Assembly (NCBI GenBank): GCA_949128115.1
Contig: OX421965.1
Coordinates: forward strand, 28,143,681-28,207,680
Direction of reading: 5' to 3'
DNA length: 64,000 nt
DNA from: Anaspis maculata
Lineage: Eukaryota; Arthropoda; Insecta; Coleoptera; Scraptiidae
The notes under the pieces are model-generated. The model was not told the DNA's origin. It saw only the letters and a program-made list of their open reading frames with translations, and did no database searches. This document shows, piece after piece, positions 36,441 to 48,360 of this stretch. A program made the translations under genes and the position numbers. Positions within the stretch are counted from its first letter, which is position 1, and every line of letters starts with the position of its first letter.

Positions 36441-38108
36441 TTTAGGAATCTTAATAATGAAATAGGTACATTTTTAATAACAGTATCACACAAGACAAGC
36501 GGCAATCAGTCGTTCCTGTGAATGCAATTAACTAGACCTTGCACTATTCTCAGTTTCACTTTCCTTCCTAGCATCCATCCCATTGATTTGACTTACTATA
36601 GATATTCACGATTCGATGATTTTTTCAAAAAAATTTATTGAAGAAACAATCTGGTTTCATTTTAAAAAAATTAAAATTGAAGAGTTTTTTTCTAAATGAA
36701 GCATTATTGCATTAAGCACACGAACTATAAAAGTAGAGCTTGACAATGAGCGAGAATACATTTTTTTTATTGAAAACCACGAGTTTCCGGTGGGCTGGGT
36801 GCTATAATGTGCTTAGGCCATCACAATGAGGGTCTGTCTGGCTATTGTGAAAGAAACGGTCCCAAAGTTCACCTGCGGTCTAATCCGACACTATACCGAG
36901 TCAACTGATATTTCCGCAAACTCGAGGAAAAAGCGGTCAGTAAGCGAAAACCAGAAGCATTACCCGATACAACACACCGAATTTATCAAGGAATATTGAT
37001 ACAAGCAAGCAAGTGGTATTCTAGAAAAATCTCTCACAGATATCAAATTACTCTTGTAGGAATCAGTTATTCTATTCGGGTTGTACCGTACCTACCTCCG
37101 ATCCGATTCATAGACCGCAATTGATAATGTACCGTTGCTCTTATTTATTTGAACGATATTCCAAGTAATCAACTGATCCAAGCAATCTGTATAGGATTGA
37201 AATCCGGTGGTTAAACAGGCCACAATATCACAGTAATGATAGCTAGCGATTGAACGAACACCATTTTTCGTTCAATGTGAATATACATACTGTAAATTTT
37301 CTGGACATTTGTGATGGCAATTTTCAGTGCAAATAGAACTCAAAGGTAAACCTGAAGCACAATTCACTAGCTGCGAAGAAATATTATACCTGGACGAAAG
37401 ATTCTGACCCGTTTTTCTTGAAAGACTTATGAGGTGCACGAAAATTCCCCGACGAAGGCTGAAATCGACTAAGGACAAACTGAAGTGCTGGAATTCGACT
37501 GTGTTCACCCTGTTGATTTTTTTTTAAATCTAGACAACCGCTGACTTCAGGTCAGAAGGAGACATAGTAGACTGGGCGAAACCTGATGAACTTTGAAAAA
37601 AGGTTTCATTTTTAAACTTTGTTGAAATCAATGAAAATATAATATAAATAAATTGTGAAGGAACAATATAGATTTTTTTGTTTTTTTTTCTGAAAACCAC
37701 TAGTCAAGTGTCCTTGATCATATAGTTATGGACAATGCTATTTAATTTTCAATCCAGGGTTTTTTCTTGGAGAATCCGGGAATCTAATAGTTCCAACTAT
37801 ACATTTCTTTTCAGAGAAGTTGCATGCCAAATTTGGGTATTCTATTTTTAAAATAAAGCAACCAAAAGTGATTTGTACTAATCCACTTTTTCAAGTGGCA
37901 TCAGAACTCCCCCCTCAACCTTTGAGCATAATTCTTCTTTAAATAAAAACTATGGAAGATTTCTTGAGAATGTATCAGTATCAGTGTAATACTTCGAGGA
38001 ACTCTCCATGTGTATGTAAGAAGGTATATTTGAGGATTACGTAATTCATTCGCGAGTATCTTTTGATGATGATGGGTGATGGGTTCTTCTATTGTGGAAG
38101 AAATTCCG
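36441..38108. other. No gene seen
   Basis: AT-rich, stops in all frames, no repeat structure noticed. Confidence 0.4.
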
Positions 38109-38130
38109 CCAAAACCGAGGGGTTAACCAC

Positions 38131-38590
38131 CTGGTAAATGTGGTGTACAAGGGTCGGTAAATGTGGTAAATGTCTAGTAAATGTGTAAATGTCTGGTAAA
38201 TGTGGTAAATGTGGTAAATGTGTGGTAAATGTCTGTAAATGTGGTAAATGTCTGGTAAATGTCTGGTAAATGTGTAAATGTCTGGTAAATGTGTAAATGT
38301 CTGGTAAATGTGTAAATGTCTGGTAAATGTGTAAATGTCTGGTAAATGTGTAAATGTCTGGTAAATGTGGTAAATGTCTGGTAAATGTGGTAAATGTGTG
38401 GTAAATGTCTGTAAATGTGGTAAATGTCTGGTAAATGTGTAAATGTCTGGTAAATGTGTGAATGTCTGGTAAATGTGTAAATGTCTGGTAATTGTGTAAA
38501 TGTCTGGTAAATGTGTAAATGTCTGGTAAATGTGGTAGATGTCTGGTAAATGTCTGGTAAATGTGGTAAATGTCTGGTGAATGTGGTAAT
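38131..38590. repeat. Minisatellite array, GGTAAATGTCT / GGTAAATGTG units
   Basis: About 40 head-to-tail copies of a 10-12 bp unit built from TGGTAAATG plus TCT, TG or TGG. The frames this opens on the minus strand (repeating His-Leu-Pro-Asp-Ile-Tyr) are a by-product of the repeat. Confidence 0.95.
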
Positions 38591-38888
38591 AAAAAATAAA
38601 GATAAATGCTACTCTCCAGCGCCAAACACAAAATTTGCGTCCATATAAAAACCAATACAGGGTGATTTTATTAAAAGTTTTCACCTCCGATATTTTCCCG
38701 CACAAATCTTTCCCGCAAAAAAGCCAAAACCCATACGTTTTGTTTTTGAGAGGAAATCTAACCAGCATATTTTCAATCTTGCTGTTTCACCTCACTATAT
38801 GTATGGGCAGGGGCTGCCCTTCTTAAAATCTTCAATGAGACTAGGGGTCTCCAACCTATGGCATTTGAGGGGTGATCACCAATAACAT

Positions 38889-39672
38889 TTAGGTGACCAG
38901 ACGTTCCGATTTGATCGGAACTGTACCGTTTTCGGGAGACACTTTCCGATTCGACTTTCTGTTCCGTAAATGTTCCGATTTGAGTAGCTGTTCCGTAAAT
39001 GCTCCGATTTCCGATTTGAGCAACGAATATTTCAATTTTTTCCCACCTCTTCTATATTTTCGTTGAATTTGGTTGAAATTCATGTAGATTGTAGTTTATT
39101 TACAAGATTGAATTTATTTTGATTGGCACCCACGCTATGCAAGTGGGTCTTGACTGTCTGCAGAATGTACCGTATGATCACAAAATTTCTTACTCAAGCA
39201 GGGAGGCTGTGACCTGGCCAAAATCGCCTCGTTTGCCTACCAATGACCAGGACCACAGCACCACAGCTTTCCTTGTGTAAGAAAGTTTTTGATCCTACGG
39301 TACATGACTTCAAAAAAGCATAATTTTATTAACAACATTATTCCATTATTATTGGTATTATTGTGAACACTGTTAGTTGAGAAGATGTCAAATAAGGAAC
39401 AGCACTTACCCGCCCTCCTGCTGTTGTTTTGCAGAAAAGTGATCAGAAAAACTAAGTTTCAGACTCGGTTTCAGAAAATATCCCAAAATAGGTATCGGTC
39501 TATTCAACAATGAACAGACGCGAAATCCAACAATGAACAGACGCGAAAAAATGAGGAATAGCTGGTAGGTTCTGAATCAGCAAGTAAAAAGTGCGCCCCT
39601 ATTTAAAAAAAAAAGAAAAATCCGTCTTCTCCCCATGTTCCGATTTCTTCACTGAGAAATCTGGTCACCTTA
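38889..39672. mobile_element. Non-autonomous hAT element
   Basis: The left end TTAGGTGACCAGACG and the right end AAATCTGGTCACCTTA are inverted. Both sides carry the identical 8-bp AATAACAT (38881-38888 and 39673-39680). GGTGACCAGA termini with 8-bp duplications are typical of hAT elements. TGTTCCG words cluster in the left subterminal region. It is 784 bp with no transposase. An imperfect direct repeat, AACAATGAACAGACGCGAAA, occurs twice at 39508-39547. Confidence 0.88.
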
Positions 39673-40019
39673 AATAACATAGGTAAACAAATTGTCAACA
39701 ATCAATTAGCGCGTTTTTCAGTAATCCATTTGAAACAAGATAGATAGTAGTAGACCCTTAAGTAGCACATTTCTGGCGCGGCTTCCTATTAAATACACCG
39801 CAAGTAGCGAGTTTTTTGCAATTCCTGCAGGAAGTTCTCTGTTTTTCATAACAACAATGCGGCAATGCCATTTGGAATAATCATACCACCTGCAAATGTC
39901 AATTTCAACAATTCATAAACTTCTATATATTGACAATTTTCTTCACACATTTGTTGGCAACTGCCGCATGAGGGTGCTGAAACGGGCGGGATATTCAAAA
40001 TGTGCAGAGCGGCTATACT

Positions 40020-40130
40020 GTAAAAAATAAGATTTCATAAACGCTCTGTTATGTAAAAATTCCTGTCGGCCATTGGCTGTTGCCTAGGGAATAACAACGT
40101 AACAGAGCCATTATGAAATGTAATTTTTCA
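40020..40130. repeat. Small foldback, second copy in the 52.7-55.5 kb insertion
   Basis: AAGATTTCATAAACGCTCTGTTATG pairs with GTAACAGAGCCATTATGAAATG. The inner part (CCTGTCGGCCATTGGCTGTTGCCTAG) recurs diverged at 53615-53680. Confidence 0.7.
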
Positions 40131-40150
40131 AAGAATCGGACCATAAGTAG

Positions 40151-40290
40151 ATACCGGGTGTATATAAATGTCTATGATCGCATCGTCTTTGGAATCCGCT
40201 TTCATTCACTACAATAATTACGCCTGTTACTGCGTTTTTCGGCCTGACCCATGTCTGCCGCGATCACAGATTCTTATAAACACCCCGTAT
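40151..40290. mobile_element. 140-bp MITE
   Basis: The ends ATACCGGGTGTATATAA and TTATAAACACCCCGTAT are inverted, with TCTATGATCGC / GCGATCACAGA continuing inward. AAGTAG flanks both sides (40145-40150, 40291-40296), a probable target duplication that abuts an (AGT)n microsatellite on the right. Confidence 0.75.
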
Positions 40291-40311
40291 AAGTAGTAGT
40301 AGTAGTAGTAG
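40291..40311. repeat. (AGT)n microsatellite
   Basis: Seven AGT triplets. Confidence 0.9.
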
Positions 40312-41057
40312 GTAGGAGAGATGTGCCTGAGTTGGCATACATTTTGTGTTCAGGCTTCTATTTTTTTTCTTAAGGCTTGGAAAACAATTCTATTTGCATT
40401 GAATTGAAGCCTAATATTTTGTATTAGAAATTCCGGGGCCTATGTAGGGCTCTTTTAATTTTTTGTTTTTATTTCCTATCAAATACTCATAATATGCCAA
40501 CACCATCTTGTCCTGACTTTGTGCAGGTGAGTTGACATTCATCATGTTCTCGTCTTTAGCAACGACTACTTTACTACTTCACTTTACTATTTCACTAAGT
40601 GTACTTTATTGAAGAATAATAGAATGTCATACAAAAATCTCATTCCAGTTGAAAAAGAATCCAAAAAGGAGAATGTGTGATAAAATTTCCAAACTTCACT
40701 GAAAAAAAAAATTCACAATACACAATTTTGCGCAACCGCTTAGCGCATGCGCTAAATAACGAGGTGATTCGTTCTGGGTCTTCCGTATGTTACGCTGTAA
40801 AATATATGATTCGAAAACTAACCTCAACGGACTATGCGTTGTTTTCAAGTAGAAGTGATTACATAGAAAAATCAAAGTAAGCCTCGCAACCTATTCATGA
40901 AAGCATATTATATGTGAGGGATCATTTCTAAATGCGCCAAATTACGGAATAAAGAAAAATTGAACACTTCAACCATAACATTCAAATTTACCGCGAAGTT
41001 GTTTGGAGATATTTTATCTAATCAGTGCTGCACTGTATTGATGACAGCATGAGTCTT

Positions 41058-42475
41058 TTTCGAGCTAATAACTTTTTATAACCGGTTGGTTATTAGCGGT
41101 TGACATTAGATTGAGAGATACCTACTGTCATTTTTTTGACATATGAAATTTCTCGCTAAAACGTTGCGGTTATAACTTTGGTTATCAGCATTTGGCGGGA
41201 AAACAGTGAATTTAATTGACGGAGAAAATTCTGCGGTACTTTGGCGGTACCGGCAAGGGAATAGAAATTTAATTTCCTGGAAACTTTCTGGCCCGTATTC
41301 ATATCCCACTTTTAAGCTAAAAGCGCTTTCAGTGCGATGCGCATTTAGGGGCATTTCTCCTATTTTAGTGTTCAAAAATACAAATTAACGCGCAAATTAA
41401 TTGCAATTAAGTACATACAATCGCTCCCAATCGCAATAATGTATTTTTGAACACTTAAATATGAGAAATGCCCCTAAATGCGCAACGCACTAGAAGCGCT
41501 TTCAGCTTAAAAGTGGGATATGAATACGGGCCTTTGTTTTTATCTGAAATATTGGTATCTCAATGAAAAACCTCTAATAAATCTAAGGCCTACGGCTAAA
41601 AAACAATTTAAAAACTCCAGCTTTAAAGGGTGATATCTTGGTAAAAAAGCTACAATTTAAAAACGGCGTGAATGGCACTTTCACGAAAAAGAGAATCCCC
41701 CCTTAAAGTTGGTAACACCAGCTTGAAAACACCCTGTAGAATCCGTTCAAAACTTGAACCATAGGGGTTAACCATAGGCGGCCATCGGACTGATTGCCTG
41801 ATGTTCTTGTGGGCCCATCGCAGAGGAGTCCATCGTCTTCGATTCTTCTTCCCTCGTCGCCAAGTCAAGTTTTTGAGGTTAGGTTAAGTACGTCTGACGT
41901 TTGGAAATTCTGGACCGCTGCTTTTTTCAAATTCAAATCTGTTGCTGCCACAATTTGTTCCCCCACCATAACAATAACCAGCCCTATGGCCAGGTTATGG
42001 AATGTATAGGTCGCGGTAACATAACCGTCACCTTGGCACTCGCTATGGCAACGTTGCAAGTATGCCTGACATGGCAACTGCGCAATGCACATCTCTTTCG
42101 GCGTTGAATTGACATAAAACGCTCGCGCAAGCGCAGACAGGGTGCCAGGGTACCGCTGTAGAGATTCGTTTGTTTTCAACATTACTCACACAAATCTTAA
42201 GTTTAGCACAATTATTTTTTTGGTAAAGTGGCAATTGTTCAATAAATCATTTATATAATTTATTACAACTAAAGAAAATGGTATTCACAAGTACTAGTGA
42301 GAATAAAATTATACCATATACCCATCTTTAGCACGCCATTTTTGTTCCCGCGACCTATAACCGATGATGATATCCAAATGGCTGCACTTCCTTTACCGCT
42401 TATAACCAATCCTCGCTCAAACGTCAAATTCTATAACCAAGTGTAACCGGTCATATGAAAAGTTATTCGCTCAGA
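41058..42475. repeat. Weak inverted repeat around the 41.3-kb MITE
   Basis: GAGCTAATAACTTTTTATAACCGG (41059) resembles the complement of CCGGTCATATGAAAAGTTATTCGCTC (42448-42473). TTATAACC/GGTTATAA words recur inside. This suggests an older element enclosing the MITE; the ends are uncertain. Confidence 0.4.
41291..41531. mobile_element. Hairpin MITE with GCCCGTATTC ends
   Basis: GCCCGTATTCATATCCCACTTTTAAGC and its complement bound 241 bp. The arms of about 95 bp (AGCGCTTT, GCATTTAGGGGCATTTCTC, AGTGTTCAAAAATAC) match closely around a ~55-bp loop. Confidence 0.9.
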
Positions 42476-43690
42476 AAAGACTATGGTGTGACAACAGTCA
42501 TTTCTCTGGGTGGCACACACTTTTTCGACCGGCGAATATCAATTTTGAATCGGAAGACTTCACAACTTGCTGATAAAACTGAACAGACAACAAAACGTCA
42601 ACGTCAAACACAGAAGTCAATTTCACTGTCGAATTTTGAACATGCGCGGTGATAACTTCTCTTTGTTTTTTTAGTTCGCACGACATCCGTGCCGGAGCGC
42701 CACTTCCGCGCAATATTGTGTATTGAAAGAAAAACATTTTCTTGTTGGCATTTTTGGTTAGAGCTCCACCTGTTATGGGCAGATATCACAAATGAAATTT
42801 TTTAACGCTCTGGAGACGCCAGTACACTCTGCATAGTATGCCATCTCGCCCGAGCCCCTGGTTTGCCAACCAGTCCTGAAATGCACTGTGTTAAGTTTAT
42901 ATTTCCCGCCGATTTATTTCTTTGGCCAACACTTGAAGGTTATAATGAGAGCACGAGCTCATAATACCAGAAATCATACATCAATTTGTTGAATTGATCC
43001 AGAGGAGCATTTTGAAGATAAAGACTATAACATTTACTTACCAGAAAAACTTTGAAGCCTAAATTTTCTTATTTTGTAAAAAACGTAGATACTCTTCCGT
43101 CAAGTGACGTTGCGATTGACATTGTAGCATTGACAAGCAGTTGTATCAACATTGCAGCAGAGCGCAGCGCAGTATTTCAAATAGTTTCCCGGGAAAAGGG
43201 CCCTATGCCAACTCAGACAGTATGCCAACTCAGGCACATCTCCCCTACTATAAATAAATATAGGCTTTAGCAAAAAAGCGCCATTCAAATTGGCAGTGGC
43301 GTACTTTCAGGCTTGCGTAGGTAGGTACCTCTCCTCTATGGGGAGGGCAGGGAGGGCGTCGCTCTTCGGCGCCGATCAAGGGGAATATCAATTAATAAAG
43401 AAATTGCTTTTTTTCGGAGCGGAAGATTTTGCTTTTCCACTGAGCTGTTGCTTCGGCTTTTGCTATTTGTTGTTCTTGAACATCGAATACTCAAGTGATA
43501 TCATCAATAGCATCAAGGTATAGCCGCCCGTACCCCGTACCTTGAAATTATTTTAAGCGTTGCGACGCTTTTCTAAAACCTTCATTACAAATTTTGTTCC
43601 GGTTTCTACAGGATGGTCCAGGTTATAGTAGCAATAATTCACCACTGGATGGTCAATCGAAAAATAAGTCGACGTGGATAATTTTACTTT
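42476..43690. other. No gene seen
   Basis: No ORF is convincing. GTATGCCAACTCAGGCACATCTC (43219-43241) is the inverse of GAGATGTGCCTGAGTTGGCATAC (40318-40340), so the two may be the ends of a 2.9-kb element. Confidence 0.4.
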
Positions 43691-43761
43691 TTCAAGAACA
43701 CCTCCTGAGGAAAATGAAGCCCTTCAAAGTTGAGCTTTGAAAATCCGTCTGGTTACCGTCA

Positions 43762-44062
43762 GGTAAATATCTGGTAAATGTGTAAATGTCGGTAAATGTG
43801 GTAAATGTCTGGTAAATGTGGTAAATGTGTAAATGTCTAGGGAATGTCTGGTAAATGTGTAAATGTCTGGTAAATGTGTAAATGTCTGGTAAATGTGGTA
43901 AATGTCTGGTAAATGTGGTAAATGTCTGGTGAATGTGTAAATGTCTAGTAAATGTCTGGTAAATGTGTAAATGTCTGGTAAATGTGTAAATGTCTGGTAA
44001 ATGTGTAAATGTCTGGTAAATGTGGTAAATGTGGTAAATGTCTGGTAAATGTGGTAAATGTC
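43762..44062. repeat. Second minisatellite array, same unit as 38.1-38.6 kb
   Basis: About 26 copies of the GGTAAATGTCT / GGTAAATGTGT unit in the same orientation as the first array. The array ends in AAATGTGGTGTACA, which also occurs just inside the left terminus at 38136. Confidence 0.95.
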
Positions 44063-44110
44063 AAATGTGGTGTACACATTTTTCCTAGGTGGTCAACCCC
44101 TCGGCCAAAA

Positions 44111-44560
44111 CCGTTGCCGATGGCCGCGTGCGCTCCGCGAGATCCACACAGCATCGATTTGAGCGCGAGAGCAACCGAAGAAGTGTGTGCCTGAGTCTGT
44201 GTGTGTGTAGCAGCAGCAGCAGCAGCAGCAGCAGCAAAACCAAAGAGGAAAGAGGAGGAGGAGAGTTGTTGTTGCCTTCAAAAATGTTAAAAACACCTAC
44301 GTTTAAAGTTCCAAGCAAGGCACGAGGTGGTGTGTGAGTGTATGTGTGGAGGAGAGCTCTCTCGACTCGCCGAGCTATTCACCTCCAACATCCTTGATAT
44401 GGCACCTACATTCGACACCGAAATACGGCCCGCGTCCGACGACGACCATCTGGAGACAAGGACAACAACGACGACAAAACAAAGACGAAAGGCCACAGGC
44501 GCACGAACGCGCCCGTCCTAAAGCCGCATTCACAACAGCTTGTTCTTTCAAACTCCCTTA
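44111..44560. other. GC-rich stretch with (AGC)n, exon or promoter candidate
   Basis: GC-richer than both flanks, with a CAG/AGC microsatellite at 44209-44236 and several short open frames on both strands, none recognised. Confidence 0.25.
44209..44236. repeat. (AGC)n microsatellite
   Basis: Nine AGC triplets. Confidence 0.95.
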
Positions 44561-44974
44561 TTACTATGTGGGTTAAGAATAAACTAAAAAAAGAGATAGA
44601 TGCAAAACTTACCTCAATTACATGCCTGGTGCTTCGATATCCGAGGTTTCTAAGTTGGCCACTTGAGACTGCTCCAGTTATCGTCTGAAACAAACATAAT
44701 AATTCAGTAATTGGTATTCAAGAAACATCTTTCTGTGAAATTTTTGTTTGTCGATCGATTTCTTACGATTACAGAATACGACATCAGCTTCGCTAACTGA
44801 ATGAGTAACATAGACCGTCAAAATGCACTAGTTTTTTTTTATTCAAAAACTGTCAAAATAACAAAACCAAAGACAGATTTTGTAAGGAAAACTGTGCACT
44901 TTGAGCCTGAGCTGAGACTAATCTTGGTCAAATCGGTTCTCGGAACTGTCACAATTATTTTTGAACCACTCATG

Positions 44975-45576
44975 TATACAGGGTGTTTGAAGTCTTGGGA
45001 GTGGAAAATCGAACTGGTTATAGAAAGTCATAGATGAATAGCAGTGGTAATTTTTGAAAATGTAATTGTCAATCAACCAAATTATCTGGCTTCAAAGTTC
45101 GATTTCTTCGTTTTTGAAATTTTATATTTTGTTAACAGTCGGAGTAACTGAGCTTTGATTTGACATAAGTAATCTAACAGACATTGGTTATCTACCTGTC
45201 AAATTTGAACTGAGTTCATCAATTGGCTTCAAAGTTCAACTTTTTTCGTTTTTGAAAATTTATATTGTGAACAGCGGAGTTGCGGAGTTTGATTTTTGGC
45301 GACCTTGTTCCCCAGAAACAATCTTTATAACTCCGATTGAGTTTTGTTAAAATTTGACAGGTAGGTAGAAAATGTTCGTTGATTAACTTACGTCAAATTT
45401 AGCCTCAGTAATGTCAACCGTCTACAAAATACAAATTTTCATAAAAAAATATTTTGAAGCTGGATAATTTTGCTAAAAATTGAAGAAATTCCAACAAATT
45501 TAACTCTTATTACATTCATCTATGATCCTTTACAAACGGTTCAAGTTTCTACCCCAACACTTCAAACACCCTGTAT
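44975..45576. mobile_element. Foldback MITE with TATACAGGGTG ends
   Basis: The left end TATACAGGGTGTTTGAAGT pairs with ACTTCAAACACCCTGTAT at the right. Further inside, CATAGATGAATAG (45030) pairs with CATTCATCTATG, and GTCAAATTTGAAC / ACTTACGTCAAATTT blocks pair. A second decayed end (CCCAAGACTTTCAACACTCTGTATTC, 45605-45630) lies just beyond. This suggests a duplicated terminus or a neighbouring copy. Confidence 0.8.
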
Positions 45577-45630
45577 CCATGTCTTATTCCTAATCTTGAC
45601 CGATCCCAAGACTTTCAACACTCTGTATTC

Positions 45631-46439
45631 ATATGTCTTATCTTAAGGTGAGTTTAGTCAGCTTGTTTCGTAGCATTGCTAATTAATAATTGATGGCTCT
45701 CGCGGCATTTATTCTTTACAAACTTTGTTGGAATTTTTCAAATAGGATAATGAATTCAAGAATAGAAGGTTTTAGTGAGTTAATTCTAAAGTGAACGTGG
45801 TAACATTCCTAACATATTTAACTCACGACATGCAATGTAAAGTCTCATCTCTACAATGAGTTGAATGATTTGAATTTGAGGAAGTTTGCATCCACAAACT
45901 TCCGGTTTATTTTAGGAAAAATCCTGACTGGTTGAAATTATTCTAAAATTCAATTTTAGCATTAGGCCAGATTAGGTATCACAATCTAAAAGCGGCAAGA
46001 CTGTGTCCCTTCCATAGGCGAATACAGCACATCTCTAACTTGGAGGGCTACATGCATAGTAGCTGTCAATCAAAACGTTAAGTGTCAAAATTTGTGCTTA
46101 TACAGAGTGATTCAGTTTTAACCTACGATATTTCAAGACAATATTTCTCTCGTCCTGATTCAGAAAAAAATATCGCACATACCTATGTCTCTGACTTGCT
46201 CCTAAAAAAGATAGAGGGAGCCTTATTGCATTATTGCACGCCACTGGTGTGTCAAATTTCAACACAATTTCAATTCGTTTTTTCGAATGAATCGGTTCTT
46301 TCTCAAGATTATTTTTTCCATATATCGCACGTCCCAAAGAAAAGCGCGACAAAACTAAAAAAGTGTTGGTTTCAGGTAAGACAAAAAACTTTGCCGATTA
46401 CATTGTGTATTATTCTAGGTATAGATTAGCAAATAGAGT
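45631..46439. other. No gene seen; repeat debris
   Basis: 46097-46140 (ATACAGAGTGATTCAGTTTTAACC..GATATTTC) resembles 38655-38695 (ATACAGGGTGATTTTATTAA..). This is another member of the TACAGGGTG-ended families. The plus frame at 46082-46429 falls in this debris. Confidence 0.4.
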
Positions 46440-46443
46440 GTAT

Positions 46444-46954
46444 TGTTACGAGCGGCGATTCTAGATAGCACGCGATCTTTCTAGACTCTTCCATTAGGTC
46501 GCAGTGTACAAGTGCCGAACTCTGAACATAGAGTATAACGCGATGGCTTGGCACTAAAATACATAGGGAGACTTCAACGCTCGATCAGAAAATATCAGCC
46601 GAATTGGCGAAGGTGCCGTAATTCCAGAACACACGGGAAGCACGCGAAAGGTGTGTGATTATTCGGGAGTCGTCTAGAAACCATATGCTAGGTCACTGTG
46701 GAATTTGCTCGAGGATGATGAAAAGTTCGAGAACACTAATCGGAGGTATAGCACCGTCTTCAGCCTACGCAGTCAGTATTGAATACAAGGCAATAGACAG
46801 CGGATAGAGAGCGAAGTAGCAACCTGTGATATTCCAAGTAGGTAATTGTTGGCGTGTATATTTATTGTAGTACGCACTTACGCAGTAATAAACAGTGTGT
46901 GTTTTAAAACGATCGTCTCAATTATAATCGAACCCGTACGCGAAATACGTAACA
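46444..46954. mobile_element. Solo LTR
   Basis: The 511-bp unit begins TGTTACGAGC and ends ATACGTAACA, so it has TG..CA ends within a short inverted TGTTACG / CGTAACA. It is flanked by identical GTAT (46440-46443 and 46955-46958), a 4-bp target duplication. AATAAA in GCAGTAATAAACAG (about 46889) is a plausible poly(A) signal in the R region. A 4-bp duplication and TGTTAC termini fit Ty3/gypsy elements. No internal region remains, so it arose by LTR-LTR recombination. Confidence 0.88.
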
Positions 46955-46958
46955 GTAT

Positions 46959-47800
46959 GTATAGGTAGGTAACTATTATTATTGAACTGAGAAGTTTCTG
47001 TTAATTTTTTTTCCAATTGAAGAACGGAGTTATCTTGGTAAAATAAACGTTTGCGGAATCAATCCCTGTGGGTTTATTCCTTGACAGAATCTTACCATTC
47101 AGGTCTTGTCCGAAAGGTACAAGGATGTACTTTAGTTTGAGCCCATTGGCATTTCCAAAATCGAAAAATATTCCCCCTGACATAGCCGCGACGTAAGTTC
47201 AAATCATTCAATTTCATTTTGCAATAAAATACTACAGTTTTTCACTTGGAACTACCTAATTATACGGTTGTATAACCATATAAGTTTTTTATTCAGAAAA
47301 ATTATGCAAGGACCCCCCCTCTACTTCGTCTTGCGTTTCATGTTTCTTCTCACCTCTTTTTGGAAAATCCCGAAGAGGAAGCATTGCCCATAGTAACGTG
47401 CAATGACAATTCCGAACAGAGTATCACAGTGAAGTACCGTTCCACGAGATCGAAGTTGGGTCCGAGAGGTGCGATTGGAGATGGGCGAGGGCCACATTCT
47501 TTCTTCCAAACCAGAGCATCGAACAAGAATAATTTCTCGAGAGCGTGTTGATGTGTGTATGTGTAGATATGTATGTGTGTGTGACTTTGCTGAAATGTTT
47601 TAATAAAACACCTCCTCCTCGTCCTTGGCGTGCCTCATATAAGTGGTACTTATGAATTAATTGATCATTGTATTCAGTTTGCCATCAGACCGCCAATTAA
47701 GATACCACGCGGGTACGTACTTATCGCATCCGGACTTTGAAAAACACGGTTCGGACTTCCGTTTTCGACTTTTTCAAGTCACAATTTTCGAGAGCATGAG
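46959..47800. other. No gene seen
   Basis: AT-rich, with a GT-rich patch at 47550-47585. Confidence 0.4.
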
Positions 47801-48360
47801 ACAGAGAGAGATGCATGCGGTCACCTCTGCCGCCCATTCGGGGCACAATAACGTCGGGCGCGATGGTTAAAAATTCCAAACGTGCCCACCTTTACATCTC
47901 TCTCCGGTTTCACCCGCGGCATTGTACCGGATTTCCCTCCCCTCGTCGCCCGGATTTGTGGCTGCGTAGCTCGGTAGCCCGACTGGTAGGCAACAGGTCA
48001 ATGCTTTCCGTCTTCGTTCTCTGGACCATCTCTCTGTCTTCGGCTCCGCGCGGTACCACCATTTCGCTCCGATTCTTCGGCTCGCGAGCGTGGCGTCTCT
48101 GTCTAACCCATATGGGTTAGAGGGACATCTCTGGCCTAAAGCCACATTCACGGGCTGGGTTTTTCGAGCGACTTCGAGGAATTGTGTAACAACAACAACA
48201 ACAATAACAACAGTGGTGTTTCGAAAACGAGGTCCATTTCCCCAGTTTTCCGTGAGTGACGGAGAAAGAGCGATTTTTCGTCAAGGACGCGCGCGCGCTC
48301 GACAGCCTTGTCGAAAAACAATCGGAATTCTCGCTTGTTTCTGCACACTACTCTCCTAAA
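47801..48360. other. GC-rich island, possible promoter/first exon
   Basis: A marked GC rise with overlapping open frames on both strands (101 codons plus, 94 codons minus), none recognised. It contains an 18-bp perfect palindrome, CTAACCCATATGGGTTAG (48103-48120), and an (AAC)n run at 48189-48209. Its size and composition resemble the 18-19 kb island. Confidence 0.3.

Larger units (their letters stand above)
38115..44104. mobile_element. Candidate 6-kb TIR element with minisatellite arrays
   Basis: The left end reads CCGAGGGGTTAACCACCTGG. The right end is its complement, CCTAGGTGGTCAACCCCTCGG. Immediately outside, CCAAAA occurs at both sides (38109-38114, 44105-44110), as a 6-bp target duplication would. 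Next to each end lies a minisatellite of (TGGTAAATGTC) / (TGGTAAATGTG) units. The two arrays are in the same orientation although the termini are inverted. The inside holds other transposons and no transposase. A 6-bp duplication fits Polinton-like and a few other superfamilies, but no Polinton genes are present. The span could instead be one small element split by later insertions. Confidence 0.55.

Noticed and set aside
38131..38590. CRISPR-like repeat array
   Set aside because: Units are 10-12 bp, contiguous and have no unique spacers; the DNA is eukaryotic.
38046..38768. Long minus frames (240 and 188 codons) of repeating HLPDIYTFTR
   Set aside because: They are opened by the GGTAAATG minisatellite and read in two frames at once; similar frames arise at 43724-44077.
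46082..46429. 115-codon plus frame
   Set aside because: Lies in TACAGGGTG-type repeat debris; no recognisable protein.
47955..48030. tRNA-like stretch (GTAGCTCGGTAGCCCGACTGG)
   Set aside because: Resembles an A box only; no B box or cloverleaf could be formed.
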